Assembly (NCBI GenBank): GCA_937930165.1
Contig: CALGVL010000062.1
Coordinates: 1 to 36,930, forward strand
DNA: 36,930 bases
Direction of reading: 5' to 3'
From: an uncultured Acetobacteraceae bacterium
Lineage (GTDB): Bacteria > Pseudomonadota > Alphaproteobacteria > Acetobacterales > Acetobacteraceae
Under the pieces are notes generated by a model. It worked only from the letters and a program-made list of their open reading frames with translations, made no database searches and was not told where the DNA came from. Numbering within the stretch: position 1 is the first letter of the stretch; every line of letters starts with the position of its first letter. The position numbers and the translations under genes are program-made. Of the stretch, positions 1 through 7,733 are shown piece after piece.

Positions 1-6
1 CGGGCC

Positions 7-1536
7 TCACACCCGCCGCATCGGCACCCGCCAGGCGAAGAGGCAGCCCATTCCGGCCAGCAGGGCCGCGCCCAGGAAGGCGAAGCGGAAGGCTTCGGAC
101 AAGCCGGCGCGCAGCCCCTCCCGCTCCGCCTCGGCCAGTTCCGGCAGCAGCCGGGCGCCGCCCCGGACCAGCCGGGCGAAAAGCTCCGCCACCATCGGAT
201 CCCCGGCCGCAAGCGAGCCGAAGAGCAGCGCCCCCAGGAAGGCCGTGCCGATTGCCGCCCCCAGCGTCCGGGCGAATTGCACCGAGGCCGCTGCCGCCCC
301 CAGCCGCGCCGGCCCCGCCGCCACCTGCACCGTGATCTGCGACACCGGATAGGAGCAACCCAAGCCCATCGAGGCCAGGCCGAAGAGCAACGCCAGCCCC
401 GCATCCGACACCAGCGGCCCGAGCAGCGCCACCGCCACCAGCCCCGCCGTGGCGAGCGCCAGCCCGCTTCCGGCCAGCGGTGCGGCGATGCCCGTCGCCG
501 TCATCAGCCGCCCCGCCGTCAGCCCGCCGATGCCGCTGCCGAGGGAAAGCGGCAGCAGCAGCATCCCCGCCTCTCCGGGCGAGGCGCCGCGCACGCTCTG
601 CAGGTAGATCGGCAGGAAGCTGACCAGCCCGACCACCGCGCCATGGGCGCAGCCGGTGAACAGGTTGCTGCGCAGGATGGTGGGTTCCGCCAGCAGGCCG
701 AGTGGCAGCAGCGGATCCCGCGCCCGCCGCTCCTGCCACAGCAGCAGCACGCAGGCGACCGCCGCCACCACCGCCAGCCCCACCGCCGCCGGCAGGGCGG
801 CGAGCGAGAGCCGCTGCGCCTGGGACAGCGCCAGCAGCGCCGGGGCAACGAAGCCGGCGAAGAGTACCACCCCGCCCAGGTCGAAGTGGAATCCCGCATG
901 GCGGCTGCCCGGCCGGCTCGGCACCCGGAGCGCCAGCAGGAAGGCCAGCGCCGCGACCGGCAATTGCGCGACGAAGATGGCGCGCCAGCCGAATCCCTGC
1001 GTCAGCCAGCCGCCCGCCACCGGGCCGAGGGAGGAGGCGATGACGAAACAGCCGGCGATCCAGGCCTGGAAGCGGCCGCGCTCCCGCGGTGGCAGGGCCT
1101 CGCCGATCAGGGCCATGGTCAGGGTGGTCAGCCCGCCGCCCCCCGCCCCCTGCAGCAACCGCCCCAGGATCAGCCAGCCGAATCCGGCCGCCATGGCAGC
1201 AGTGGCGGTGCCGAGCGCATGCAGGGCAAGCGCCGCCAGCAGCAGCCTGCGGCGCCCGAAGACATCGCCCAGCCGGCCATAGACCGGGGCGGCGATGGTG
1301 GCGGCGATCAGATAGCCGACCACCACCCAGGAAATGCTCTCCACCGCATTCAGGGCGCCGGCGATGGCCGGCAGGGCGGTGGCGGTGATGGTCTGGTCGA
1401 TGGCGCCGAGGATGATGGCCGGCGCCACCGCCGGGAAGGTGCGGAAGAAGGCGGTGCGCAGCTCAGCAGCGCTCATCCGCGCAGGCGTGGCGGGCTCGGG
1501 GCCGGGGGCCTCGGGTACGGAATCGCGCGGGGTCAT
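7..1536 (-). CDS. MFS drug exporter, DHA2 (EmrB/QacA-like) family
   Basis: Proton-driven inner-membrane exporter of the major facilitator superfamily, probably for drugs or other small toxic compounds; the substrate cannot be read from sequence. Near the N-terminus is the DHA2-type stretch AIDQTITATALPAIAGAL, then motif A (GRLGDVFGRRRL) after the second helix and a motif C-like segment (GPVAGGWLTQGFGWRAIF) in helix 5. Hydrophobic segments run along the whole 509 residues, and the length fits 14-helix DHA2 proteins. The open frame extends upstream to 1692, but that extension overlaps the neighbouring methyltransferase and is Pro/Arg/Ala-rich with no homology-like character, so I chose the ATG at 1536; an ATG at 1476 is also possible. 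It lies 94 bases downstream of the methyltransferase on the same strand. The stop codon is inside the window, so the gene is complete. The family assignment is firm; the substrate is unknown. Confidence 0.9.
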   Translation of the reverse strand: MTPRDSVPEAPGPEPATPARMSAAELRTAFFRTFPAVAPAIILGAIDQTITATALPAIAGALNAVESISWVVVGYLIAATIAAPVYGRLGDVFGRRRLLLAALALHALGTATAAMAAGFGWLILGRLLQGAGGGGLTTLTMALIGEALPPRERGRFQAWIAGCFVIASSLGPVAGGWLTQGFGWRAIFVAQLPVAALAFLLALRVPSRPGSRHAGFHFDLGGVVLFAGFVAPALLALSQAQRLSLAALPAAVGLAVVAAVACVLLLWQERRARDPLLPLGLLAEPTILRSNLFTGCAHGAVVGLVSFLPIYLQSVRGASPGEAGMLLLPLSLGSGIGGLTAGRLMTATGIAAPLAGSGLALATAGLVAVALLGPLVSDAGLALLFGLASMGLGCSYPVSQITVQVAAGPARLGAAAASVQFARTLGAAIGTAFLGALLFGSLAAGDPMVAELFARLVRGGARLLPELAEAEREGLRAGLSEAFRFAFLGAALLAGMGCLFAWRVPMRRV

Positions 1537-1630
1537 GTCGGGGGCAGCTTTGGCCGGTTCCGCCCGTCTGCCAACAGCCCCCGGCGCGCAGACCCGGGCT
1601 GCTCGGGCCGCATGGCGGCCCGGCACAGGG

Positions 1631-2491
1631 TCATGGCCGGGCGGAGACGATCCAGATGGCGGCGGGCAGCACGATCCCCTGCGGGCCCTCATGCTGCCGG
1701 TAGGCTTCGGCCATGGCCTTGCGGACCGGCTCGGTCAGGTCCGGCCGCTCCCGCAGGATGCGCGCGACCGGGCCCATCAGGGTGGAAAAGGTGGCCGCCT
1801 CCTCCGCGCCGCCCGGTCCGGCCAGGTGGATGGGCGGGTCGTGCGGGGTGAGGGTCACATCGCGGAAACCGGCTCCCTCCAGGATGCCCCGGACCCGGCC
1901 GGGATCGGCGAAGGCGAATTCGCCCGGCTCCCCCGGCTTCGGCGGCTCGGCAGGCGGCAGCAGCGGCTGGGCGGCCTCCTGCGGCACCCGCACCCAGGCA
2001 TTCTCCGCCAGCGAGCGGAAGCAGACGAAGGCCAGCCTTCCACCCGGCTTCAGCGCCCGCCGGATATGGGCAAAGGCGGCGACGGGATCGCGAAAGAACA
2101 TCGCCCCGAAGCGGGAGAAGACAAGGTCGAAGCTCCCCGGCGCGAATTCGCAGGCCGAGGCATCGGCCCTCTCCACCCGGACCTGGGAGAGGCCCGCCGC
2201 CGCGATCCGCTCCCGCGCCCGCGCCAGCATGGGTTCCGAGACATCCACGCCCAGCACCCGCCCTTCCGGCCCGACCCGCGGGGCCAGCTCCAGCAGGGTG
2301 GTGCCGGTGCCGCAGCCGATATCCAGGACATGCTCGCCGGGCCGCGGGGCGGCGCGATCCAGCAGGAGCCGGGTCGCTTCCTGATGCAGCGCGTCTATGC
2401 GCGCCTGCTGGGCAACCCAGGGCGCCGCCGCCGGGCCGTTCCAATAGGCGATCTGGTCGGCATTCGGTTCGCCTGGCTGGGCGTTCTGCAT
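1631..2491 (-). CDS. Class I SAM-dependent methyltransferase
   Basis: Soluble methyltransferase with a Rossmann SAM-binding core. Motif I (VLDIGCGTGTTLLEL) is at about residues 55-69, followed by GVDVSEPMLARARER, where the acidic residue after strand 2 contacts the SAM ribose. Next comes the post-motif segment FDLVFSRFGAMFF and then LKPGGRLAFVCF, as in UbiE/Methyltransf_11/25-type enzymes. The protein is 286 residues. A GTG at 2500 is in frame, but it abuts the strong GGAGGAGA ribosome binding site, so the ATG at 2491, about 9 bases downstream, is the better start. The gene sits between accA and the MFS exporter on the same strand, 45 bases after accA, and could be co-transcribed with either. 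The acceptor substrate is unknown, and the neighbours do not define a pathway. Confidence 0.88.
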   Translation of the reverse strand: MQNAQPGEPNADQIAYWNGPAAAPWVAQQARIDALHQEATRLLLDRAAPRPGEHVLDIGCGTGTTLLELAPRVGPEGRVLGVDVSEPMLARARERIAAAGLSQVRVERADASACEFAPGSFDLVFSRFGAMFFRDPVAAFAHIRRALKPGGRLAFVCFRSLAENAWVRVPQEAAQPLLPPAEPPKPGEPGEFAFADPGRVRGILEGAGFRDVTLTPHDPPIHLAGPGGAEEAATFSTLMGPVARILRERPDLTEPVRKAMAEAYRQHEGPQGIVLPAAIWIVSARP

Positions 2492-2500
2492 GTCCCGCAC

Positions 2501-2508
2501 TCTCCTCC
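2501..2508 (-). promoter_or_regulatory. Strong ribosome binding site deciding the methyltransferase start
   Basis: On the minus strand this reads GGAGGAGA. It directly touches the upstream GTG at 2500 but is about 9 bases from the ATG at 2491, so it supports the ATG as the true start of the methyltransferase. Confidence 0.6.
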
Positions 2509-2536
2509 CCCTTGGGTGTCCAAGGGGAAGCGTGCG

Positions 2537-3493
2537 TCAGACCACGCTGTTGCGGCCCATCTCCAGGAATTTCTCCCGCCGCCGGGCGCGGAGGGTGGCG
2601 CCGTCCAGGGCCAGCAGCGGCTCCAGCATGGCCCAGACATGGTCGCCCACGACGGCCAGCGTCGCCGCCGGATCGCGATGGGCGCCGCCCATGGGCTCCG
2701 GCACCACGGCATCCACCAGGTTCAGGCGGCGGAGGTCCTCTGCGGTCAGCTTCAGTGCCTCGGCCGCGGTCGGCGCCTGGGCGGCGTCGCGCCAGAGGAT
2801 GCTGGCGCAGCCCTCCGGGCTGATGACCGAATAGATGGAGTGTTCCAGCATCAGGATGCGGTCGGCGGCGGCCAGCGCGATGGCGCCGCCGGAGCCGCCC
2901 TCCCCGATGATGGTCGCCACGAAGGGCACGGGCGCTTCCAGGCAGGCCTCGATGGAGCGGGCGATGGCCTCCGCCTGCCCGCGCGCCTCGGCCTCGATGC
3001 CAGGGAAGGCGCCGGCGGTGTCCACGAAGGAGAGGATGGGCAGGCCGAAGCGCCCGGCCAATTCGATGATCCGCCGCGCCTTGCGGTAGCCCTCCGGCCG
3101 GGCCATGCCGAAATTGTGCCGCACCCGGCTTTCGGTGTCGTTGCCCTTCTCGGTGCCGAGCACCGCGACGGCCCGCCCCCGGAAGCGCCCGAGTCCGCCC
3201 ACCACCGCCGCGTCATCGGCGAAGGCACGGTCGCCGGCGAGCGGCGTCCATTCCTCGATCAGGGCGCGGACGTAATCCAGGCATTTCGGCCGGTCGGGAT
3301 GGCGGGCGACCAGGGTCTTCTGCCAGGGGGTCAGCTTGGCATAGGTGGTCCGCAGCAGCGACTGCGCCTTGTCGCGCAGCTTCGCCACCTCCTCGGCCAC
3401 GTCGATGCCGCCGGCATCGGTGGTCCGCCGGAGTTCCTCAATCTTACCCTCAAGCTCGGCGATCGGCTTCTCGAAATCCAGGAAATGGCGCAT
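2537..3493 (-). CDS. accA: Acetyl-CoA carboxylase carboxyltransferase subunit alpha
   Basis: Alpha subunit of the carboxyltransferase half of acetyl-CoA carboxylase, which with AccD transfers CO2 from carboxybiotin to acetyl-CoA to give malonyl-CoA, the committed step of fatty acid synthesis. The 318-residue protein has the full family layout: N-terminal helix FLDFEKPIAELEGKIEELR, the segment NFGMARPEGYRKARR, the carboxyltransferase core SFVDTAGAFPGIEAEARGQ, the oxyanion-hole loop IIGEGGSGGAIAL, and YSVISPEGCASILW near the C-terminus. Length matches the 317-320 residues usual in Proteobacteria. The start at 3493 is the natural N-terminus of the family, although no clear ribosome binding site precedes it. 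In many alphaproteobacteria accA lies next to xerD; here two extra genes (3614-4767) separate them. Confidence 0.97.
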   Translation of the reverse strand: MRHFLDFEKPIAELEGKIEELRRTTDAGGIDVAEEVAKLRDKAQSLLRTTYAKLTPWQKTLVARHPDRPKCLDYVRALIEEWTPLAGDRAFADDAAVVGGLGRFRGRAVAVLGTEKGNDTESRVRHNFGMARPEGYRKARRIIELAGRFGLPILSFVDTAGAFPGIEAEARGQAEAIARSIEACLEAPVPFVATIIGEGGSGGAIALAAADRILMLEHSIYSVISPEGCASILWRDAAQAPTAAEALKLTAEDLRRLNLVDAVVPEPMGGAHRDPAATLAVVGDHVWAMLEPLLALDGATLRARRREKFLEMGRNSVV

Positions 3494-3613
3494 CGGGGGC
3501 GGGGGTTAGCGGAAAAGGCGCCTCGGCGGAAGCGGCAGCAAAATCGGATCGCAAGCCGGACCGACCGCGCCGGTTCCGCGCCTGCCGCGGCACCACGCGG
3601 CGTCCGGTTTGCC

Positions 3614-4189
3614 TTACCGGGCTAGGGCGGGAGGCCGGCGATGTGGGCCAAGCACCTTGTAGAATACGGTGGTTGCGGCGAGGCGCCCGTCCGTCGTGAA
3701 GGCGTGGTCAGGGATGACACCGACCTCGGTCCAGCCGCAGCTCCGGTAGAGCATGTCGCCAGCGCTGCCGGTCTCGGTATCAAGCAGCAGGAGGGTGCGA
3801 CCGGCATCGCGGGCCACCGCCTCGGCCGCCGTAAGGAGGCGGCGGCCGAGGCCCTGCCGGCGGACCGAGGACAGAACGAGCATCTTGCCGATTTCGGCGC
3901 GGTGCGGCGCATTAGGCTGGTGCGCGAAGGTCAGCAGCACCGTTGCCACGAGCCGCGTGCCGTCATCGCCGACCAGGAGGCGTTTCGTGCCATCGGCAAT
4001 GCCGGGAAGCTGGGTGCGCCAGAATTCCTGTCCCTCGGCATGCGAGAAACCCGCCAGGAAATTGACGGAGGCGCCGTGCGCCACCGCGTCCACCAGGATG
4101 TCCGACAGTTCGGCGAGGCGCGCCTCCGCCTCGGTGGCATCGAGGGTGCGGATGGATACCTGAACTGGCGTCGCGTTCGGTCTTGTCAT
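3614..4189 (-). CDS. GNAT family N-acetyltransferase
   Basis: Cytoplasmic acetyl-CoA-dependent acyltransferase of 191 residues. The acetyl-CoA pyrophosphate-binding motif is clear: IGKMLVLSSVRRQGLGRRLL followed by a helix, with R-Q-G-L-G matching the Q/RxxGxG/A signature. The C-terminal half contains MLYRSCGWTEVGVIPDHAF, the usual motif B end of GNAT folds. The acceptor is unknown. The ATG at 4189 overlaps the TGA of the upstream regulator gene (four-base overlap, 4186-4189), which implies translational coupling and decides the start; the frame stays open upstream to 4288 only as a shadow of the regulator gene. Pairing with an XRE-cupin regulator suggests that the regulator controls this enzyme or senses its substrate or product. 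That functional link is an inference. Confidence 0.9.
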   Translation of the reverse strand: MTRPNATPVQVSIRTLDATEAEARLAELSDILVDAVAHGASVNFLAGFSHAEGQEFWRTQLPGIADGTKRLLVGDDGTRLVATVLLTFAHQPNAPHRAEIGKMLVLSSVRRQGLGRRLLTAAEAVARDAGRTLLLLDTETGSAGDMLYRSCGWTEVGVIPDHAFTTDGRLAATTVFYKVLGPHRRPPALAR

Positions 4190-4767
4190 GGCCGCACGGC
4201 TCCGTGGCTGACGATGACGGCGTAGCGGACAGGCCGCGCTGTGGGGTTGCGGAACCGGACCGGCCGCCCGAAGCGCATCATGAGGCAATCACCCGTCTCC
4301 AGCCGGAAGGCCTCGTCGCCGAGTTCCAGTTCCAGTGTGCCGTCCAGCACCCAGATATGCTGGTCCATGCCGGCAATGCGCTGATTGTCGAAGGCGACGC
4401 TGCCGCCGGGCGGGAACTCGATCTCGGCGATCTCGACCGAGGAGCCAGTGCCGGGAGGAGAGACGTTGCGGCGGAGATAATGGCTCGCGGGATCGCGCCA
4501 GGTGGGCTGGTCGGCACGGCGTGACAGCGGGCTGGCGGGCTTCTCGGTCGCGGCGAAAAGTGCGGAGAGGCTAATGCCGAGACCGCCGCAGATCTTCACC
4601 AGAAGCTGCGCGGTGGGGCTCGATTCGCCGCGCTCGATGCGCGAGAGCATCGCTCGGCTGACATCGGCCAGCCGGGCGAGGCCGTCCAGCGTCAGGTTCC
4701 GCTCGGTGCGGAGTTCGCGGATGCGGGCGCCGATGCGGCGGTCGATATCGGTTTCAGCCGATCTCAT
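4186..4767 (-). CDS. XRE-family transcriptional regulator with C-terminal cupin domain
   Basis: DNA-binding regulator of 193 residues. Residues 9-70 form a lambda-repressor-type helix-turn-helix (RIRELRTERNLTLDGLARLADVSRAMLSRIERGESSPT). Residues 105-190 form a small beta-barrel cupin (VAFDNQRIAGMDQHIWVLDGTLEL, then GDCLMMRFGRPVRFRN), a common ligand-sensing fold in this class. Such regulators often control a linked catabolic or detoxifying enzyme; here the linked gene is the GNAT acetyltransferase, which overlaps it by four bases. The ATG at 4767 lies only 12 bases downstream of an AT-rich perfect inverted repeat containing a TATAAT hexamer, so autoregulation is likely. No clear ribosome binding site is seen, consistent with a very short leader. 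The two genes interrupt the accA-xerD neighbourhood and may have been inserted as a unit. Confidence 0.92.
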   Translation of the reverse strand: MRSAETDIDRRIGARIRELRTERNLTLDGLARLADVSRAMLSRIERGESSPTAQLLVKICGGLGISLSALFAATEKPASPLSRRADQPTWRDPASHYLRRNVSPPGTGSSVEIAEIEFPPGGSVAFDNQRIAGMDQHIWVLDGTLELELGDEAFRLETGDCLMMRFGRPVRFRNPTARPVRYAVIVSHGAVRP

Positions 4768-4779
4768 ATAAGCATCATA

Positions 4780-4799
4780 GATTCCATTATATTGGAATC
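4780..4799 (-). promoter_or_regulatory. Inverted-repeat operator overlapping a -10 box for the XRE-cupin/GNAT operon
   Basis: Two perfect 7-base arms, GATTCCA and TGGAATC, are separated by 6 AT bases. Read on the minus strand the centre contains an exact TATAAT (4786-4791). That would place transcription start roughly at 4779, about 12 bases before the ATG of the regulator. No convincing -35 hexamer is visible 17 bases further up. The layout fits an autorepressed promoter in which the XRE protein covers the -10 region. The patch is strikingly AT-rich for this genome. Confidence 0.6.
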
Positions 4800-4839
4800 A
4801 AGGCACGAAGCCACCCGGCTGCCATCACTCCTGCCGCTT

Positions 4840-5763
4840 TCAGTTCGTGGCGGATTCCGCCAGCGGGTGATGTGCCTCCACCAACGCCTTCAGCCGCTCC
4901 TCCAGCACCTTGGTGTAGATTTGCGTCGTGGCGATATCGGCATGGCCCAGCAGCAATTGCAGGCTGCGCAGGTCGGCGCCGCGGCTCAGCAGGTGGCTGG
5001 CGAAGGAATGCCGCAGCACATGCGGGCTGACCCGTTCCGGCTCGATCCCCGCCGCCAGCGCCGCATCCTTCAGCAGCAGCCCGAGCCCCTGCCGGGTCAT
5101 GTGCCCGGAGGCACCGCGCGCCGGGAACAGCCAGCGCGGCGGCGGCCCCTTCTTCCTGGCCGCCTTGCTCCGTTCCGCCAGCGCCTCCCGCGCCGCCAGC
5201 GCCGCCTCCCGAGCCCGGTTGGATATCGGCACCAGCCGCTCCCGCCCGCCCTTGCCGCGCACCGCAATCAGGGGTTCGTCGGCACGCAGGGCGGCGGCAG
5301 GCAGGGAAACCAGTTCGCTGGCGCGCAGGCCAGAGCAGTAGAGAAGCTCCACCGCCGCCACCGCCAGCTTGCCGCGATGCCCCGGCAGGCGGGCGGCACC
5401 GGCGAGCAGCACCTCCACCTCCGCCTCGGTGATCGGCTTCGGCAGCAGGGCGGGCGGGCGGGGGCCTTCCAACATTTCGGTCGGATCGTCCGCCCGCACC
5501 CCCTCCCGCGCCAGGAAGCGGAAGAATTGCCGCAGCGCCGAGAGGCGCCGCGCCGCCGTTCGCGGCTTCAGCCCGGCATCGGCCAGGGATTGCAGGTAGC
5601 CGCGCAGCAGCTCCGCCTCCGCTCCCGCGGGATCGGCGCCGGCGCGATGGGCGAAGGCGGCGAAGTCCTCCAGATCGGCGCGATAGGCGGCAAGCGTGTT
5701 GCGGGCGGCGCCGCGTTCGGCCGCCAGCATCTCCAGGAAGGCCTCGAGATGGCGGTTGAGCAA
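4840..5763 (-). CDS. xerD: Tyrosine recombinase XerD
   Basis: Site-specific recombinase that, with XerC, resolves chromosome dimers at dif. The N-terminal SAM-like core-binding domain (AERGAARNTLAAYRADLEDF) is followed by the catalytic domain with every active-site residue in place: Arg in LLYCSGLRASEL, Lys in VRGKGGRERLVP, His and Arg in HVLRHSFASHLL, His in LLGHADIATTQ and the nucleophilic Tyr in IYTKV. The conserved start LLNRHLEAFLEMLAAERG begins at a TTG (5763), giving 307 residues, the usual XerD length. The frame is open to an ATG at 5880, but that stretch overlaps the small upstream gene and looks non-homologous. The TTG is 10 bases after the stop of the small membrane-protein gene, so the two are probably co-transcribed. 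XerC cannot be fully excluded, but the neighbourhood favours XerD. Confidence 0.92.
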   Translation of the reverse strand: MLNRHLEAFLEMLAAERGAARNTLAAYRADLEDFAAFAHRAGADPAGAEAELLRGYLQSLADAGLKPRTAARRLSALRQFFRFLAREGVRADDPTEMLEGPRPPALLPKPITEAEVEVLLAGAARLPGHRGKLAVAAVELLYCSGLRASELVSLPAAALRADEPLIAVRGKGGRERLVPISNRAREAALAAREALAERSKAARKKGPPPRWLFPARGASGHMTRQGLGLLLKDAALAAGIEPERVSPHVLRHSFASHLLSRGADLRSLQLLLGHADIATTQIYTKVLEERLKALVEAHHPLAESATN

Positions 5764-5773
5764 GACGCCCAGG

Positions 5774-5920
5774 CTACCTGGTCTGGAACCGGTCGTTCGG
5801 CACCACGCGTTCCACCGGGGTCGGGCTGACCGAGGGCGGGAAGGCTCCCACCGCCAGCAGGCCAAGCGAGACGAGGCCAAGCAGGATCACGGCGAGCAAA
5901 AGAATGGGACGGCGGAACAT
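5774..5920 (-). CDS. Small single-pass membrane protein upstream of xerD
   Basis: A 48-residue protein: a short basic N-terminus (MFRRP), one hydrophobic helix (ILLLAVILLGLVSLGLLAVGAF), then a proline-rich tail ending VERVVPNDRFQTR. From memory, small proteins with a comparable helix and a PNDRF-like ending occur at this place, between xerD and aroK, in related alphaproteobacteria; I cannot run the search. I use the ATG at 5920. The frame also stays open to an ATG at 5971 and to 6010, but those parts would run into the leader of the divergent aroKB gene. The stop is 10 bases from the proposed xerD start. Function is unknown; a one-helix inner-membrane peptide facing the periplasm is the simplest reading. 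Confidence 0.65.
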   Translation of the reverse strand: MFRRPILLLAVILLGLVSLGLLAVGAFPPSVSPTPVERVVPNDRFQTR

Positions 5921-6044
5921 TGGGGCGGCAGGATCCTCGCGCGCGGGCGAGGCTGTGCTAGCCTTGCCCATCGTGTCGTGCAACAGTGTCAACGCCTTCG
6001 CATCTTCCACCGACGGTCACCCCCCCGCAGGCCCTGCCGGCGGG

Positions 6045-7715
6045 GTGGTGGAACATGCGCCGCCGCCCCGCTTCCCCTGGGGCTACCGCAGCATCGTGCT
6101 GGTCGGGATGCCGGGGGCGGGGAAGTCCTCCATCGGCCGGCGCCTCGCCGCGCGGCTCGGCCTGCCCTTCCTGGACGCGGACACCGAGATCGAGGCCGCC
6201 GCCGGCCTGCCGATCACCGAGATCTTCGCCCGCTATGGCGAGGCGCATTTCCGCGATGGCGAACGCCGCGTCATCTCCCGCCTCATCGCCGGCCCGCCGG
6301 TAGTGCTGGCGACGGGGGGCGGCGCCTATACCGATGCCCGCACCCGCGCCGCGATCCGGCAGGCGGGGGCCGTCACCATCTGGCTGAAATGCCGCCATTC
6401 CACCCTGCTCCGCCGCGTCGCCGGGCGGGAGCATCGCCCGATGTTCCTCAACGCCGATCCCGCCGCGGTGCTGGACCGGCTGATGGCGGCGCGCCACCCC
6501 CTCTATGCCGAGGCCGATATCGTGATCCCCTGCACCGACGAAAGCCCAGACGTCACCACCCGCCGCGTGCATGAGGCGCTGGAAGCCTGGACGCCCCCTG
6601 CCCGCCTGCCGGTGACGCTCGGGGAGCGCAGCTATGACATCGTGGTCGGCCCCGGCCTGCTGGCGCGGGCCGGCGGGATGATGGCGCCGGTGCTGCCGGC
6701 GCGGCGCGCCGCCATCGTCACCGATGCCAGCGTCGCGCCGCTGCACCTGCCGGCGCTGCGGGCGGGGCTGCAGGAAGCGGGCTTCGCCATAGCCGCCGAG
6801 ATCACCGTGCCGCCCGGTGAGGCCAGCAAGGATTTTTCCACCTTGCAGTCCGTGCTGGAGCAATTGCTGGCGGCCGGCACGGACCGGCGGACGGCGGTGA
6901 TCGCGCTCGGCGGCGGCGTGGTCGGCGACCTGGCGGGCTTCGCCGCTGCCGTCGCCCTGCGTGGCCTGCCCTTCGTGCAGGTGCCGACGACTCTGCTGGC
7001 CCAGGTGGACAGCAGCGTCGGCGGCAAGACCGGTGTGAACCTCGCGCTCGGGAAGAACCTGGTCGGCGCCTTCCACCAGCCTCGCCTGGTGCTGGCGGAT
7101 ACCGATACGCTCCGCACCCTGCCGCCGCGCGAGCTCCGCGCCGGCTATGCCGAGGTGGCGAAGCACGGGCTGCTGTCGGGCGAGGTCTTCTGGGGCTGGT
7201 GCGAAACCCATGGCGAGGCGCTGGTCCGGGGCGATGCCGCCGCCCTGGCCCATGCCGTGCTGGAAAGCTGCAAGCTGAAGGCATCGGTCGTCGCCGCCGA
7301 TGAGCGCGAGGAGAGCGCCGAGGGTGGCCGCGCCCTGCTCAATCTCGGCCATACCTTCGGCCATGCGCTGGAAGCCGAGTGCGGCTATGGCGGGGCGCTG
7401 CTGCATGGGGAGGCGGTGGCGATCGGCCTCGGCCTCGCCGCCGCGCTGTCCGCCCGGCTCGGCTTGTGCAGCCAGGAATTGCCGGGGCGGGTGGTGTCGC
7501 ACCTTGCCGCCTGCGGCCTGCCGGCGCGCATCCGCGACCTGCCGCGCCAATTCTCCGCCGCCGCGCTGCTCGGCAGGATGCGCAAGGACAAGAAGGTGCG
7601 CGACGGCGCGCTGCGCTTCGTCCTGCTGCGCGGCCCCGGCGAAGCCTTCACGGCAGGCGACGTGCCAGCGGAGGCGGTGGAGGCGCTGCTGCGGGAGGAA
7701 GGCTGCGCGGCTTGA
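6045..7715 (+). CDS. aroKB: Bifunctional shikimate kinase / 3-dehydroquinate synthase
   Basis: Fusion of two chorismate-pathway enzymes. Residues about 15-180 are shikimate kinase (AroK): P-loop GMPGAGKSSIG, shikimate-binding FLDADTEIE, and LATGGGAYTD. Residues about 185-556 are 3-dehydroquinate synthase (AroB): NAD-binding GGGVVGDLAGFAAAVALRG, PTTLLAQVDSSVGGKTGVN, and the metal ligands in AGYAEVAKHGLL, LNLGHTFGHALE and LLHGEAVAIG. Both active sites look intact, so one polypeptide performs steps 2 and 5 of the pathway. The junction is in frame with no separating stop. The start is uncertain: no ATG lies close to the domain, so GTG 6045 or 6048 is chosen for fit; GTG 5973 and ATG 5904 are also in frame, but 5904 would overlap the divergent small gene. 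The gene is divergent from the xerD operon. Confidence 0.95.
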   Translation: MVEHAPPPRFPWGYRSIVLVGMPGAGKSSIGRRLAARLGLPFLDADTEIEAAAGLPITEIFARYGEAHFRDGERRVISRLIAGPPVVLATGGGAYTDARTRAAIRQAGAVTIWLKCRHSTLLRRVAGREHRPMFLNADPAAVLDRLMAARHPLYAEADIVIPCTDESPDVTTRRVHEALEAWTPPARLPVTLGERSYDIVVGPGLLARAGGMMAPVLPARRAAIVTDASVAPLHLPALRAGLQEAGFAIAAEITVPPGEASKDFSTLQSVLEQLLAAGTDRRTAVIALGGGVVGDLAGFAAAVALRGLPFVQVPTTLLAQVDSSVGGKTGVNLALGKNLVGAFHQPRLVLADTDTLRTLPPRELRAGYAEVAKHGLLSGEVFWGWCETHGEALVRGDAAALAHAVLESCKLKASVVAADEREESAEGGRALLNLGHTFGHALEAECGYGGALLHGEAVAIGLGLAAALSARLGLCSQELPGRVVSHLAACGLPARIRDLPRQFSAAALLGRMRKDKKVRDGALRFVLLRGPGEAFTAGDVPAEAVEALLREEGCAA

Positions 7716-7733
7716 CCCCGCCCCGGGCGGTCA
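7713..7733. terminator. Hairpin between convergent aroKB and hybrid kinase genes
   Basis: Arms CCGCC (7718-7722) and GGCGG (7726-7730) with a 3-base loop. At the base, the aroKB stop TGA (7713-7715) pairs with TCA (7731-7733), the reversed stop of the kinase gene, with two unpaired C on one side. There is no T-tract. It is a plausible shared, bidirectional transcription end. Confidence 0.45.

Noticed and set aside
4840..5763. XerD-like recombinase as a sign of an integrated element
   Set aside because: All features and the neighbours fit the housekeeping dimer-resolution recombinase; there is no attachment-site repeat, excisionase or phage gene nearby.
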